The position numbers and the translations under genes are program-made. From MWEI01 sp964600235 (GTDB taxonomy: Bacteria > Desulfobacterota > Desulfomonilia > UBA1062), in contig CAZRIV010000010.1 in the NCBI GenBank assembly GCA_964600235.1, positions 112,233 to 176,232 of the forward strand: a DNA stretch of 64,000 bases, in the 5' to 3' direction. Of the stretch, positions 17,359-27,207 are shown in pieces. The notes below the pieces were generated by a model. The model was given only the letters and a program-made list of their open reading frames with translations. It made no database searches and had not been told where the DNA came from. Numbering within the stretch: the stretch's first letter is position 1; every line of letters starts with the position of its first letter.

Positions 17359-19086
17359 ATGTTGAAGAAAACGATCATCGTCTGCCTCGCTTCGGTGGGC
17401 CTCCTCATGGCGGCCCCATCGGGGGAAGGGCCTCAGGGTCAGTCCGAATACACCTTGGACGCCGGGATAGCGAAATGGGTGGAGGTGTTTCAGCCTTCCG
17501 TGCTCACCTCTGAGCAGCGCCGCTCTGAGATGCAATGGTTCCACGAGGCGTCAAGAGATCTGCAGGGGATCACGGTACATTCACTGGCCGAGAACATTGA
17601 AACACATTATTACGAAAGCCGTGTGCTTGCGCGGGCCTTCGAGGACATTACGGGCATAAAGGTCATCCATGATATCACCCCGGAAGGCAATCTGGTGCCC
17701 CAGATCATGGAGCAGATAGAAAAGGGCACGCATCTGTACGATATTTACGTCAATGATGCGGATATGATCGGATGGCATCTCAGGACCAGGAAGGTGGTCA
17801 ATCTCACAGAGTACATGGACTCTGAAGGCAAGAGATACACCGATCCCTATCTCGACCTGGACGACTGGCTGAACCTCGAGTTCGGCAAGGATTTCGACGG
17901 CAATATCCTGCAGCTCCCGGACCAGCAGTTCGCCAACCTCTACTGGTTCAGGTATGACTGGTTCTCACGCGAGGACATACGGCAGCAGTTTAAAAAGAGG
18001 TACGGGTACGATCTCGGCGTTCCGGTAAACTGGGAGGCCTATGAAGACATAGCGGAATTTTTCACCACCACGAAGATCGACGGCAAGAAGGTTTACGGGC
18101 ACTTCGATTACGGCAAGCCCTCACCCTCCCTGGGCTGGCGTTTTACGGACGCATGGCTTTCCATCGCCGGGGTCGGTGACAGGGGACTGCCCAATGGGGT
18201 GCCTGTCGACGAGTGGGGCATACGTGTGGAGAACCGGGTCCCGGTCGGATCGAGCGTCACCCGCGGCGGGGAGGTGAACGGCCCGGCAGCGGTCTATGCA
18301 TTGAGCAAGTATCTGGAATGGATGAAGAAGTATGCCCCGCCCGAGGCGGTTACCTGGGAATGGCATGAGGCCGGGCCTCAGTGCGCACGCGGGGACATTG
18401 CCCAGCATATCTTTCAGTATATCACCTGGCTTTCCGATCTGAGGTTCCATACACCGGGCAGCCCGGTCTGCGACAAGAATGGAAAACCCCTCTGGCGTGT
18501 CGCCCCGACACCCCATGGACGCTACTGGGATGAAGGCATGAAGGTGGGGTATCAGGACCCGGGCAGCTGGACCATTCCTGTTGACACGAGAGGGAAACAG
18601 CGGGCCGCTGCATGGCTCTGGGCACAGTTCTGTGTCTCGAAGACCGTGGATCTCAAGAGGTTCCTCGTGGGTGGCACCATGATCAGGAAATCCACGATCT
18701 TTTCCGATTACCTCACGCAGCATATGGATGATTATGGCGGCATCATCGAGTTCTACCGGTCTCCCGAGGAGATCAAATGGACCGGCAGCGGCAGGAATGT
18801 CCCCTATTACCCGCGCATGGCAGAGATGTGGTGGAAGAACATCGCCAGGGCCATTACGGGCGAGATGACCCCGCAACAGGCCATGGACGCCATTGCCCGA
18901 GAACAGGACGAGTTCATGGCGTCTCTCAGGATGACGAGATACTCACCGGTGCTGAATTCTCAGATGAGCCCGCAGCACCGGCTTTACAGCCATGCGCCCA
19001 CGGTCTCCCCCAAACCCCCGAGGCCTCCCCGGAAGCCCGTGACCGTGACGTACGAAGAGCTCATAAGACAGTGGAAGAGTCACTAG
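17359..19086 (+). CDS. Periplasmic solute-binding protein (sugar ABC-type), orphan
   Basis: Family 1 extracellular solute-binding protein, about 575 aa, longer than the usual 400-450. An N-terminal signal peptide (MLKKTIIVCLASVGLLMAAP) has no lipobox. The mature part has binding-protein motifs such as VLARAFEDITGIKV, GTHLYDIYVNDADMIG, PVNWEAYEDIAEFF and DPGSWTIPVDTRGKQRAAAW, as in large carbohydrate-binding proteins. A Pro-rich C-terminal tail (SPKPPRPPRKP) is unusual. No ABC permease or ATPase is nearby; both neighbours are hybrid histidine kinases, so it may feed a sensor rather than a transporter. ATG 17359 is preferred to an in-frame ATG at 17338 that lies inside the upstream gene. Confidence 0.82.
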   Translation: MLKKTIIVCLASVGLLMAAPSGEGPQGQSEYTLDAGIAKWVEVFQPSVLTSEQRRSEMQWFHEASRDLQGITVHSLAENIETHYYESRVLARAFEDITGIKVIHDITPEGNLVPQIMEQIEKGTHLYDIYVNDADMIGWHLRTRKVVNLTEYMDSEGKRYTDPYLDLDDWLNLEFGKDFDGNILQLPDQQFANLYWFRYDWFSREDIRQQFKKRYGYDLGVPVNWEAYEDIAEFFTTTKIDGKKVYGHFDYGKPSPSLGWRFTDAWLSIAGVGDRGLPNGVPVDEWGIRVENRVPVGSSVTRGGEVNGPAAVYALSKYLEWMKKYAPPEAVTWEWHEAGPQCARGDIAQHIFQYITWLSDLRFHTPGSPVCDKNGKPLWRVAPTPHGRYWDEGMKVGYQDPGSWTIPVDTRGKQRAAAWLWAQFCVSKTVDLKRFLVGGTMIRKSTIFSDYLTQHMDDYGGIIEFYRSPEEIKWTGSGRNVPYYPRMAEMWWKNIARAITGEMTPQQAMDAIAREQDEFMASLRMTRYSPVLNSQMSPQHRLYSHAPTVSPKPPRPPRKPVTVTYEELIRQWKSH

Positions 19087-19328
19087 GGGGACCCTGCAGG
19101 ACAGGGATGGGTGGGGGCCGGGCAAACGACCGGTCAATAGGCGCGTGCAGGTATGGCGGGCGGGATGTGGTTCATCCGGACGAACCTTTTTACGTTATGG
19201 TCCGTGAGTCCCGTGCCGAAGAGGGTAGAGACGGTGAATATCCCCTGTATACAAGGTGATGCCTCCTAATGGACAACACAACAGTGTATGCGGAGCAGGG
19301 CTGTACATGCTTTTTGGAGAGTATGTGA

Positions 19329-22300
19329 ATGAAGAATGACTTCCACGACCACGAGAACCCTCGGGAGGTGGAGCGACTCCACCAGGAACTGAGATGCCTT
19401 CACGAGGTGCAGGAGCAGACCTCCAGAAGCGAAGATCTTTACCGCACCATCTTCGAGACTGCCGGCACCGCCATCATCACCATAGACAGCGATACGACCA
19501 TCAGGCTCGCCAATTCCAATTTCGAGAAACTCTCTGGGTACAGCAAGCTCGAACTCGAAGGCATCATGAAATGGACCGTGTTCATTGCAGAAGAAGACCT
19601 CGAGCGCATGAAGACATACCATGAGCAGCGCAGGATCGACCAGACACTGGCACCCAGTGAATATGAATTCCGTTTTGTCGACCGGTCCGGCCGGAAGAAG
19701 GATATCCTTTTGAACATCGCCATGATACCGGGGACCCAGCAGAGCGTTGCTTCCTGCATGGATATTACGGCCAGAAAGAACTTTGAAGAGGCGCTGCGTT
19801 TGAGCGAGGAGAATTACCGCAACATCCTTTCGACCATCCAGGAAGTCTATTACGAAGTGGATCTGAAAGGCAATTTCACCTTCTTCAACCCCATGGCATG
19901 GAAGGCCCTGGGCTATGCAGAGGAAGAGCTTACAAACATGAACTTCCGCAAATACATGGACACCGACAATATTCGAAAGGTGTTCGATGTATATCATAAG
20001 GTATACATGTCCGGCGAGTCCGTGACGGCCATGGAGTTCGACGCCATAAAGGCAAACGGTGAGAGGCTGCCGGCAGAGGCCTCCGTGTCATTACGTAAGG
20101 ACGCACACGGCGAGGTTATCGGGTTCAAGGGCGTTGTCAGGGATATCAGCCGACGAAAGGAATCCGAGACGGCAATGCGCCGGAGCGAGGAGCGCTATCG
20201 GCTCATGGCCGAGAACTCATCGGATGTAATCTGGACGCTCTCCCTGGATGGCATGCTTACCTATATAAGCCCCTCAATCAAGGCCTTTTCAGGCTACGAT
20301 CCCGACGAACTCATCGGGAAGGGGATCGATAAAATCCTCACGCCGGAGTCCTGTTCCTTTGTGAATAACACACTCATGAGGGAATTGGTGGCCAAGTCCG
20401 AGAAGCATGGCCAGGCCGGACGGTTTGAACTGATAATGAAAACCAGGGACGGCACCATCAAGAACATCGAGGTTTCCACCACCTGGATACTGAATGACAA
20501 AAGAGAACCGGTGGGTCTCCAGGGTTCCACCCGCGATATAACCGAGCGCAAGCAGGCCGAAGAGGCCCTGCGCCGGAGCGAGGAAAAGTACCGCAATATA
20601 CTTGCGAGCATCCAGGAGGGATATTTCGAGACGGAACTGCAAGGCCACTTCACCTTTTTCAATGACTCCTTCTGCGCCATGGTAGGATATCCGCCTGAAG
20701 AGGTGAAGGGCTGCAGTTACAAGAAATTCGTTGACGAGGAGACGGCCCGCAAGATCTATGATGTCTTTCACAATGTCTTTCTCACGGGCAAACCGGATAA
20801 GGGTTTTGACTGGTTTGTCGTAAGGAAGGAAGGCCTGAAGCTGGACATTGAAAGCTCCGTGACCCTCATGAGAGGACCGGAGGGAGAACCCACAGGATTC
20901 AGAGGGGTCATGCGCGACGTCACCGAGCGCAAAAAGGTCCAGGAGGCGCTCCGGTTAAGCGAAGAGCGGTTCCGGGATCTGGCCGAGCTCCTCCCCGAGA
21001 CTGTTTATGAAGCAGACCTGGACGGACGGCTGACCTTTGTGAACAAGAGCGGCCTCGAGCGTTTCGGATACAGGGAAGCCGATATCGTTCAAGGCCTTCA
21101 GATGAGAGATGTCATTGCGAGGGACGATCTTCCCGGGATGGAAGTGAGCCTGGGGAAGATGTTCAAGGGCGAAAAGACAGGGCTCATGGAATATACCATG
21201 GTACGCAAAGACGGGAGTACCTTTCCCGGGCTTGCGCACTCGGCACCCATCCTGCGTGGAGGGGTCGCTGCGGGCATCCGCGGCTTCGTCGTGGACATTT
21301 CGGACAAAAAGAATCTCGAAGCCCGGCTGCTGAATGCCCAGCGCATGGAGTCCATCGGCACCCTGGCGGGAGGGATAGCCCACGACTTCAACAACCTGCT
21401 CATGGGCATCCTGGGAAATGTCTCACTGGTGATGATGGGCATGGATGAGACGCATGCCGTCCATGCCCGCATGAAGAACATCGAGACGTACGTCAAGAGG
21501 GCGAGCGACCTTACTCAGCAGCTCCTGGGATTCGCCCGGGGCGGGAAATACGATGTCAGAACCATGGACCTTGGGGAGTTTATCAGGAAAAGCACGGACA
21601 TGTTTGCCCGTACGCATAAGGAGATACGGGTGCAGACGCTCATGGGAGACGGGATCTGGCCTGTTGATGCGGACCGGAACCAGATGGAACAGGTCATGCT
21701 CAATCTTTACATGAATGCCCGGCAGGCCATGCCCTCGGGCGGAGACCTGTATGTTGCCGTAGAAAACACGGTACTTGAAGGCAGCCACGCGTTCTCATGT
21801 GAACTGACCCCCGGAAAATATGTGAAGATTACCCTGCGGGATACAGGTATCGGGATGGATCAGGCAACCAAGTCCCGTGTCTTCGACCCGTTCTTCACCA
21901 CCAAGGAAATGGGCAGAGGGACAGGACTCGGTCTCGCGTCCGTATATGGGATCGTGAAGAATCATGGCGGGCATATCGGAGTGGAGAGCGAGGTCGGGTT
22001 GGGAACCGAGTTTTTCATCTACCTGCCGGTCTCCATGAAGAAAGGGGAGAGCGAAGCGTCTTCCCGGAAGGATACACTGGAAAGATCCGGCTTCATCCTC
22101 CTGGTGGATGACGAAGACATGATCCTGGAAGTGGGCTCGGCCATGCTTGAGAGCATCGGCTATAAGGTGATACAGGCCAGGGGAGGAAAGGCCGGTATTG
22201 AGGAGTTCAGGAAGCGCCACTTTGAGATAGACCTGGTAATCCTTGACATGATCATGCCTGATCTGTCGGGTAGAGAGGTCTTCGTCCGCATGAAGGATCT

Positions 22301-22448
22301 GGATCCAAAGGTGCGGGTTATCCTCGCGAGCGGGTACAACATGGATGAGCAGGCAAAGGAGATCCTTCAGAACGGGTGCAGGGGCTTTATTCAGAAGCCC
22401 TACAGCATCAATGGTCTCTCCGAGAAGGTCAAGGAAGTCATAGGGTAG
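19329..22448 (+). CDS. Multi-PAS hybrid sensor histidine kinase
   Basis: 1039-aa soluble hybrid kinase without membrane segments. After a short coiled start there are five consecutive PAS/PAC units (roughly residues 35-150, 160-280, 290-410, 415-540 and 545-665), each ended by a PAC-like DITARK, DISRRK, DITERK, DVTERK or DISDKK. PAS2 and PAS4 are near-duplicates (ILSTIQEVYYEVDLKGNFTF versus ILASIQEGYFETELQGHFTF). Then come HisKA with His685 in GTLAGGIAHDFNN, HATPase_c (GRGTGLGLASVYG) and a receiver with Asp973 in LVILDMIMPD. GGAGAG lies 8 nt before the ATG. The input signal is unknown; PAS domains may bind haem, flavin or metabolites. Confidence 0.93.
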   Translation: MKNDFHDHENPREVERLHQELRCLHEVQEQTSRSEDLYRTIFETAGTAIITIDSDTTIRLANSNFEKLSGYSKLELEGIMKWTVFIAEEDLERMKTYHEQRRIDQTLAPSEYEFRFVDRSGRKKDILLNIAMIPGTQQSVASCMDITARKNFEEALRLSEENYRNILSTIQEVYYEVDLKGNFTFFNPMAWKALGYAEEELTNMNFRKYMDTDNIRKVFDVYHKVYMSGESVTAMEFDAIKANGERLPAEASVSLRKDAHGEVIGFKGVVRDISRRKESETAMRRSEERYRLMAENSSDVIWTLSLDGMLTYISPSIKAFSGYDPDELIGKGIDKILTPESCSFVNNTLMRELVAKSEKHGQAGRFELIMKTRDGTIKNIEVSTTWILNDKREPVGLQGSTRDITERKQAEEALRRSEEKYRNILASIQEGYFETELQGHFTFFNDSFCAMVGYPPEEVKGCSYKKFVDEETARKIYDVFHNVFLTGKPDKGFDWFVVRKEGLKLDIESSVTLMRGPEGEPTGFRGVMRDVTERKKVQEALRLSEERFRDLAELLPETVYEADLDGRLTFVNKSGLERFGYREADIVQGLQMRDVIARDDLPGMEVSLGKMFKGEKTGLMEYTMVRKDGSTFPGLAHSAPILRGGVAAGIRGFVVDISDKKNLEARLLNAQRMESIGTLAGGIAHDFNNLLMGILGNVSLVMMGMDETHAVHARMKNIETYVKRASDLTQQLLGFARGGKYDVRTMDLGEFIRKSTDMFARTHKEIRVQTLMGDGIWPVDADRNQMEQVMLNLYMNARQAMPSGGDLYVAVENTVLEGSHAFSCELTPGKYVKITLRDTGIGMDQATKSRVFDPFFTTKEMGRGTGLGLASVYGIVKNHGGHIGVESEVGLGTEFFIYLPVSMKKGESEASSRKDTLERSGFILLVDDEDMILEVGSAMLESIGYKVIQARGGKAGIEEFRKRHFEIDLVILDMIMPDLSGREVFVRMKDLDPKVRVILASGYNMDEQAKEILQNGCRGFIQKPYSINGLSEKVKEVIG

Positions 22449-22485
22449 TCAACGAGGCAGCTGGAAAACCCATGGAAATGACAAC

Positions 22486-22515
22486 AGGGGAGGGCTTGGC
22501 GCCCCTTTTCCCTTT
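22486..22515 (+). terminator. Possible rho-independent terminator after the multi-PAS kinase
   Basis: AGGGG (22486) can pair with CCCC (22502-22505) around a short G-rich loop, followed by the T-rich run TTTTCCCTTTT. The stem is short, so this is a weak call. Confidence 0.35.
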
Positions 22516-22671
22516 TCAGGCACAACAATATTTCTTCATCTGTTCTGGTAAGTTTTAACGTCCTGTAAACAAATATATCCGCCCGTACGTCTGGAAAACA
22601 TATGAAGGGATGCAGAAATGGGATAGTATATACGTACACTCTTTAAATACTGGTTGCAGGATTCTCTCGAT

Positions 22672-24015
22672 ATGGTGAAAAATAAACGTCACATGGAGTA
22701 TGTCCTTCCTATGGAACAGTGGATACAAAGACTTTGGGTTCTGGCAGCGTGTCTTTATCTCATGGTATTGTCCCCCCTGCCCGTCAGCGGGGCAGAACCG
22801 ATAAAGCCCGGAGAGACGCTGGACATAGACCGCTGCATAGACATCGCACTGGACAATCACCCCACCATCATGGGCGCCCAAGGGAACCTCGATGCGAGCA
22901 GGAGCAGGGTAAACCAGGCACGGTCGGGTTATTACCCTCAACTCGGCGCGTCATCGAGTTACAGTCGCGTTCACCCTGGCGGGTCTTCAAGCTCGTGGTC
23001 AGGGAGCAGCCACTATGATCAGTACAATGACTCGCTCAACCTCAAAGGGACCATCCTTGATTTCGGCAAGACATCGGCGGGTGTGGATGTTAAGTCGCTG
23101 GACGCCGATGCATCCCGGGCCGACCTTCAGGACGCCACATCCCGGATCGTCCTTGGCGTGAAGCAGGCCTACTACGGTATTCTCCAGGCAAAGCAGAGCC
23201 TGGAAGCCAATGCGGAAGAGGTGGTGCTGTATCAGAAGCACCTGGATCAGGCCAGGAGGTTCTACGAGGTCGGCATCAGGCCGAAGATCGATGTGACCAA
23301 GGCGGAAGTGGACCTGACCCAGGCGCGGCTCAATCTGCTTAAGGCCGAGAATGGCCTGCGCATCGCGAAGATAACATTGAACAATGCCATGGGGTTGCCT
23401 CATGCCACCGAGTATGAGGTGGAGAATACGGCAGTCCTTCAGGACTACGCAATTGACCTGGAAACCGCCTTGAAAAGGGGATACGACGCCCGGCCCGACC
23501 TTGCCTCGGCGGCTGCCAAGAGGGAAGCGGCCCTCAGATCCGTCGATCTGGCACGCTCCGGGCACTACCCGGTCCTCTCCGGCAATGCCGGGTACGGGTG
23601 GAGCGGTCAGGACTATCCCTTGGACAAGGAGTGGACCCTCGGGGCCACGCTGGATGTTCCACTGTTCAGTGGTTTTCTGACCAAATCCCAGGTGGAAGAG
23701 GCCAGGGCCAACCTGGAGGTGGCCAAGGCGAACGAGGAGCATATCAGGCAGGGCATACGATTTGATGTGGAGCAGGCCTATTACAATCTCAAGGACGCAC
23801 GGGAGGCCATCGTGCTGGCAGAGGTGTCGGTGAGGCAGGCCAGGGAAAACCGTGAACTGGCGCAGGGGCGCTATGCAGCCGGGGTGGGGAGCTCCATAGA
23901 GGTGACCGATGCCCTGGTGAGCGAGATCAGCGCCAAGACCTCCCATATCAATTCCCTGTATTTTTACCGGCTGGCTATTGCCGAGATGGAGAAAGCCATG
24001 GGGGGCGGCAGATGA
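22672..24015 (+). CDS. TolC-family outer-membrane efflux channel
   Basis: Outer-membrane factor for the MacAB-type pump encoded directly downstream. A signal peptide (RLWVLAACLYLMVLSPLPVSG) precedes two OEP repeats, the first starting LDIDRCIDIALDNHPTIMGA and the second around LETALKRGYDARPDLASA. The long alternating helices contain the typical Tyr-rich beta-barrel strands (YYPQLGASSSYSR and HYPVLSGNAGYGW). A 448-aa length fits. The start is uncertain among ATG 22672, 22693 and 22711; 22711 gives the cleanest signal peptide, 22672 has AGGA about 10 nt upstream. It overlaps the adaptor gene by 4 bp. Confidence 0.9.
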   Translation: MVKNKRHMEYVLPMEQWIQRLWVLAACLYLMVLSPLPVSGAEPIKPGETLDIDRCIDIALDNHPTIMGAQGNLDASRSRVNQARSGYYPQLGASSSYSRVHPGGSSSSWSGSSHYDQYNDSLNLKGTILDFGKTSAGVDVKSLDADASRADLQDATSRIVLGVKQAYYGILQAKQSLEANAEEVVLYQKHLDQARRFYEVGIRPKIDVTKAEVDLTQARLNLLKAENGLRIAKITLNNAMGLPHATEYEVENTAVLQDYAIDLETALKRGYDARPDLASAAAKREAALRSVDLARSGHYPVLSGNAGYGWSGQDYPLDKEWTLGATLDVPLFSGFLTKSQVEEARANLEVAKANEEHIRQGIRFDVEQAYYNLKDAREAIVLAEVSVRQARENRELAQGRYAAGVGSSIEVTDALVSEISAKTSHINSLYFYRLAIAEMEKAMGGGR

Positions 24016-25199
24016 AAAAAGTTCTCATAGGCGCGGTGCTGATTCTCCTTGTGGCCATGGGGACATGGTATTTTGTGAAGAAAGAAAACGCAATCCCGCA
24101 GTACAAGACGGCAGAGGTCCTCAGGGAAGACCTGGACGCCATGGTCACGGCCACCGGGACCGTGAATGCGGTGAAAACCGTGCTTGTGGGGACCCAGGTC
24201 TCCGGGACCATCAAGGAACTCTATGCGGACTACAATTCCGAGGTGAAGGTGGGCCAACTCCTGGCCCAGGTCGATCCTGCAACGATCCAGGCTCAGGTCG
24301 ATCAGGCCAAGGCCAACCTCCTGAACGCCGAGGCCGGCCTGAGGAAAGCCCAGGCGGCACTGAAGGACGCCAGGCGTTCTTTCGAACGGAACACCCTGCT
24401 CAAGGCGAAGGATTTCATCGCCCAGAGCGACCTGGATGCGTCCGAGACCAGTGTGGAATCGGCTTCGGCACAGCTCGACTCGGCACAGGCCCAGGTGCTC
24501 CAGAACCGGGCCGCCCTGAACCAGGCCGAGACGAACCTGCGCTATACCAGGATACTCTCCCCGGTCGACGGGACGGTCATATCGCGCAGTGTCGATGTGG
24601 GGCAGACGGTTGCCGCGAGCTTCCAGACGCCGACGCTCTTCACCATTGCCGAAGACCTCACCAAGATGCAGATCGATACGAACGTGGACGAGGCGGACAT
24701 CGGCAGCATAAAGGTGGGCCAGGATGTCCGGTTCAACGTGGATGCCTATCCGGACATAATATTCAAGGGGAAGGTCTCGGCCATCCGCAACGCGCCCAAC
24801 ACCATACAGAATGTGGTTACCTATGATGTGGTGGTGCTGGTGGAAAACAGCGAGCTGAAGCTCAAGCCAGGCATGACCGCCAACGTCTCCATCATCACCT
24901 CCATGAGAAAAGGGGTGCTCACGGTGCCGAACATCGCGCTGCGCTTCAGGCCGCTGGAGGCCGAAGACGATTCCTCGGCCACCCGGAAAAAATCACCGAA
25001 CTCGAAGAAAGGTCCTTCCGTCTGGGTCCTCGATGGGAAAAAGCCCAGGCAGGTCATGGTGACCACCGGCATCAGCGACGGTTCTTCCACAGAGATCGTA
25101 TCGGGCGAACTCAAGGAAGGCCAGGGGGTAATCATTGCGGCAGCCGGGGCCAACGGCCAGGCGCAGTCTTCATCCAGGCCGCCGAGGATGTTCCACTGA
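24012..25199 (+). CDS. Periplasmic adaptor of a MacAB-type efflux pump (HlyD/RND membrane-fusion family)
   Basis: 395-aa membrane-fusion protein linking the MacB-type transporter to the TolC channel. An N-terminal membrane anchor (residues 3-22) is followed by the lipoyl half-motif TATGTVNAVKTVLVGTQVSG, a long alpha-hairpin rich in Ala/Gln/Leu (about 85-170), the second lipoyl half ILSPVDGTVISRSVDVGQTV and beta-barrel segments. A disordered Ser/Lys-rich insert (DDSSATRKKSPNSKKG) interrupts the membrane-proximal region and the C-terminal tail is Gln/Ser/Pro-rich. Its stop codon and the ATPase start overlap by 1 bp, and its start overlaps tolC by 4 bp. Confidence 0.92.
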   Translation: MKKVLIGAVLILLVAMGTWYFVKKENAIPQYKTAEVLREDLDAMVTATGTVNAVKTVLVGTQVSGTIKELYADYNSEVKVGQLLAQVDPATIQAQVDQAKANLLNAEAGLRKAQAALKDARRSFERNTLLKAKDFIAQSDLDASETSVESASAQLDSAQAQVLQNRAALNQAETNLRYTRILSPVDGTVISRSVDVGQTVAASFQTPTLFTIAEDLTKMQIDTNVDEADIGSIKVGQDVRFNVDAYPDIIFKGKVSAIRNAPNTIQNVVTYDVVVLVENSELKLKPGMTANVSIITSMRKGVLTVPNIALRFRPLEAEDDSSATRKKSPNSKKGPSVWVLDGKKPRQVMVTTGISDGSSTEIVSGELKEGQGVIIAAAGANGQAQSSSRPPRMFH

Positions 25200-25888
25200 T
25201 GGCCTTCATCGAGACTCTTAACCTCTGCAAGACCTACGACGTGGGGGAGAGCCCGGTGCACGCACTGGACGGGGTCACCCTGAACATCGATTCGGGAGAG
25301 TTCGTCGCCATCATGGGGCCGTCGGGCTCGGGCAAGTCCACCTTCATGAATGTGGTGGGATGCCTGGACAAGCCCACCAGCGGAAGCTACACCCTCGACG
25401 GGGTGGATATCGGCAGCCTGGGCGCCGACGAACTGGCCGGGATCCGCAGCACCAGGATCGGGTTCGTCTTCCAGGGCTTCAACCTTCTTCCCCGGGCCAA
25501 TGCCCTGGAGAACGTGGAACTCCCCATGCTCTACAACGGTATCCATTCCGCGCAGAGGAAAGAGCGGGCGCTGCGTGTTCTGAAGTCCCTGGGCCTGGAG
25601 GGCAGGGAGCACCACAAGCCGAACCAGCTCTCGGGAGGACAGCAGCAGCGGGTGGCCATCGCCCGGGCCCTGGTCAACGAGGCGCCTCTCATGTTCGCCG
25701 ATGAGCCCACGGGCAACCTCGACACGAAGACCTCCATCGAGATCATGGACCTCTTTGTCAGGCTGAACCGCGAGGAGGGCATGACCATCATCCTGGTGAC
25801 GCACGAGTCCGATATCGCCGCATACAGCTCCCGGATCATCCGTTTCCTCGACGGCAAGGTGGTGAGCGACGAGGTGAAGAGGGCATGA
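25199..25888 (+). CDS. ABC transporter ATPase, MacB/LolD type
   Basis: Cytoplasmic ATP-binding subunit (229 aa). Walker A GPSGSGKST, Q-loop FVFQGFNLLP, signature LSGGQQQRVAIARAL, Walker B LMFADEPTGNLD and the switch His in VTHES are all intact. The MacB/LolD group drives conformational work on the periplasmic side (mechanotransmission) rather than classical transport. Here the ATPase and FtsX-type permease are separate genes, unlike E. coli MacB where they are fused. It overlaps both neighbours (1 bp and 4 bp). Confidence 0.95.
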   Translation: MAFIETLNLCKTYDVGESPVHALDGVTLNIDSGEFVAIMGPSGSGKSTFMNVVGCLDKPTSGSYTLDGVDIGSLGADELAGIRSTRIGFVFQGFNLLPRANALENVELPMLYNGIHSAQRKERALRVLKSLGLEGREHHKPNQLSGGQQQRVAIARALVNEAPLMFADEPTGNLDTKTSIEIMDLFVRLNREEGMTIILVTHESDIAAYSSRIIRFLDGKVVSDEVKRA

Positions 25889-27114
25889 TAAGCATCCCCA
25901 ACACCATCAGGATCTCTCTGAGGGCCTTGTGGGTGAACAAGATGCGCTCCTCGCTCACCATGCTGGGGATCATCATCGGCGTGGGCGCGGTCATCGCCAT
26001 GCTCGCCGTGGGCACCGGGGCCAGCAGGAAGATCGCCCAGCAGGTGGCCAGCGTGGGGAGCAACCTCATCATCGTGGTCCCGGGCAGCATCACCCAGGGA
26101 GGGATGCGCATGGGGCACGGCGCCCAGTCGACGCTGACCACGGGGGATGCCCAGGCCATCGAGGCTGAATGCCCGGCCGTAGCGGCCGTCGCGCCGATCC
26201 TGAACGGGTCGGGCCAGGTGGTGTTCGGCAACCAGAACTGGGCCACTGCCATCACCGGCACCACCGGAAGCATCCTGGATGTCAGGGACTGTTCCCTGGT
26301 AAGCGGACGAAACTTCTCGGACCAGGACGTACGCAACGCCACCAAGGTCTGCATCATAGGCCAGACCCTGGTGGAGAACCTCTTCGGAAGCGAAGAGCCG
26401 GTGGGCAGGATCATCCGCATCAAGGGCGTGCCGTTTAACGTCATCGGGGTCCTGGAGGAAAAGGGGCAGTCCCTGGGAGGTCAGGACCAGGACGACGTTG
26501 TCTACATCCCCATCACCACGGCACAGAAGAAGATCATCGGCACCGCCTTTCCCGGCATGGTCCGCTCCATCATGGTCAAGGCCAGGAGCACCGACGAGCT
26601 GTCCCTGGCCGAGACCCAGGTGAACGACCTCCTGCTGCAGCGACACCGCATCAATGCGAACCGCGAGCAGGACTTCACGGTGAGAAACCTCACCCAGATG
26701 CTCCAGATGGCCCAGCAGTTCACCACGGTCATGACCCTGCTGCTGGGCGCCATAGCCTCGGTCTCGCTGGTGGTAGGGGGCATCGGCATCATGAACATCA
26801 TGCTGGTGTCCGTGACCGAGCGTACCCGGGAGATCGGCATCCGCATGGCAGTGGGCGCCAAGGCGAGGGACATACGGTTCCAGTTCATCATCGAGGCCAT
26901 GACGTTATCGCTCATCGGCGGCATAGTCGGTATCGTCATAGGCGCCATAGTTGCCGCCGTCATCTCGAGGTTTGCCGAGTGGCCCACGGTGGTCTCGCCC
27001 TTTGCCGTGCTCCTGGCCTTCGGGTTTTCGGGCATTATCGGTATCTTCTTCGGGTTCTACCCGGCGTACAAGGCGTCGCTCCTCAATCCCATAGATGCGT
27101 TGCGCTACGAGTGA
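25885..27114 (+). CDS. MacB-type ABC transporter permease (FtsX family)
   Basis: 409-aa permease with four membrane helices: one at the N-terminus (SSLTMLGIIIGVGAVIAMLA) and three at the C-terminus, enclosing a large periplasmic MacB_PCD domain (about residues 50-240). The conserved C-terminal FtsX segment reads GIGIMNIMLVSVTERTREIG followed by IRMAVGAKARDI, ending LNPIDALRYE. Together with the upstream ATPase, adaptor and TolC-family channel it forms a full tripartite pump. The substrate (peptide, lipopeptide, siderophore or drug) is not readable from sequence. Confidence 0.94.
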   Translation: MISIPNTIRISLRALWVNKMRSSLTMLGIIIGVGAVIAMLAVGTGASRKIAQQVASVGSNLIIVVPGSITQGGMRMGHGAQSTLTTGDAQAIEAECPAVAAVAPILNGSGQVVFGNQNWATAITGTTGSILDVRDCSLVSGRNFSDQDVRNATKVCIIGQTLVENLFGSEEPVGRIIRIKGVPFNVIGVLEEKGQSLGGQDQDDVVYIPITTAQKKIIGTAFPGMVRSIMVKARSTDELSLAETQVNDLLLQRHRINANREQDFTVRNLTQMLQMAQQFTTVMTLLLGAIASVSLVVGGIGIMNIMLVSVTERTREIGIRMAVGAKARDIRFQFIIEAMTLSLIGGIVGIVIGAIVAAVISRFAEWPTVVSPFAVLLAFGFSGIIGIFFGFYPAYKASLLNPIDALRYE

Positions 27115-27207
27115 TGACTCAGACAGAGCCATTTTCTCGGGGATTGGTTGATTCCAGAAGGATCTGACCCTATTGACGATGAGTTCCAAATGATCATATA
27201 TAGGGAT

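Noticed and set aside
22999..23946. Long minus-strand frame opposite the TolC-family gene
   Set aside because: Gly/Pro/His-rich shadow of a GC-rich gene; the plus strand carries all TolC features and fits the operon.
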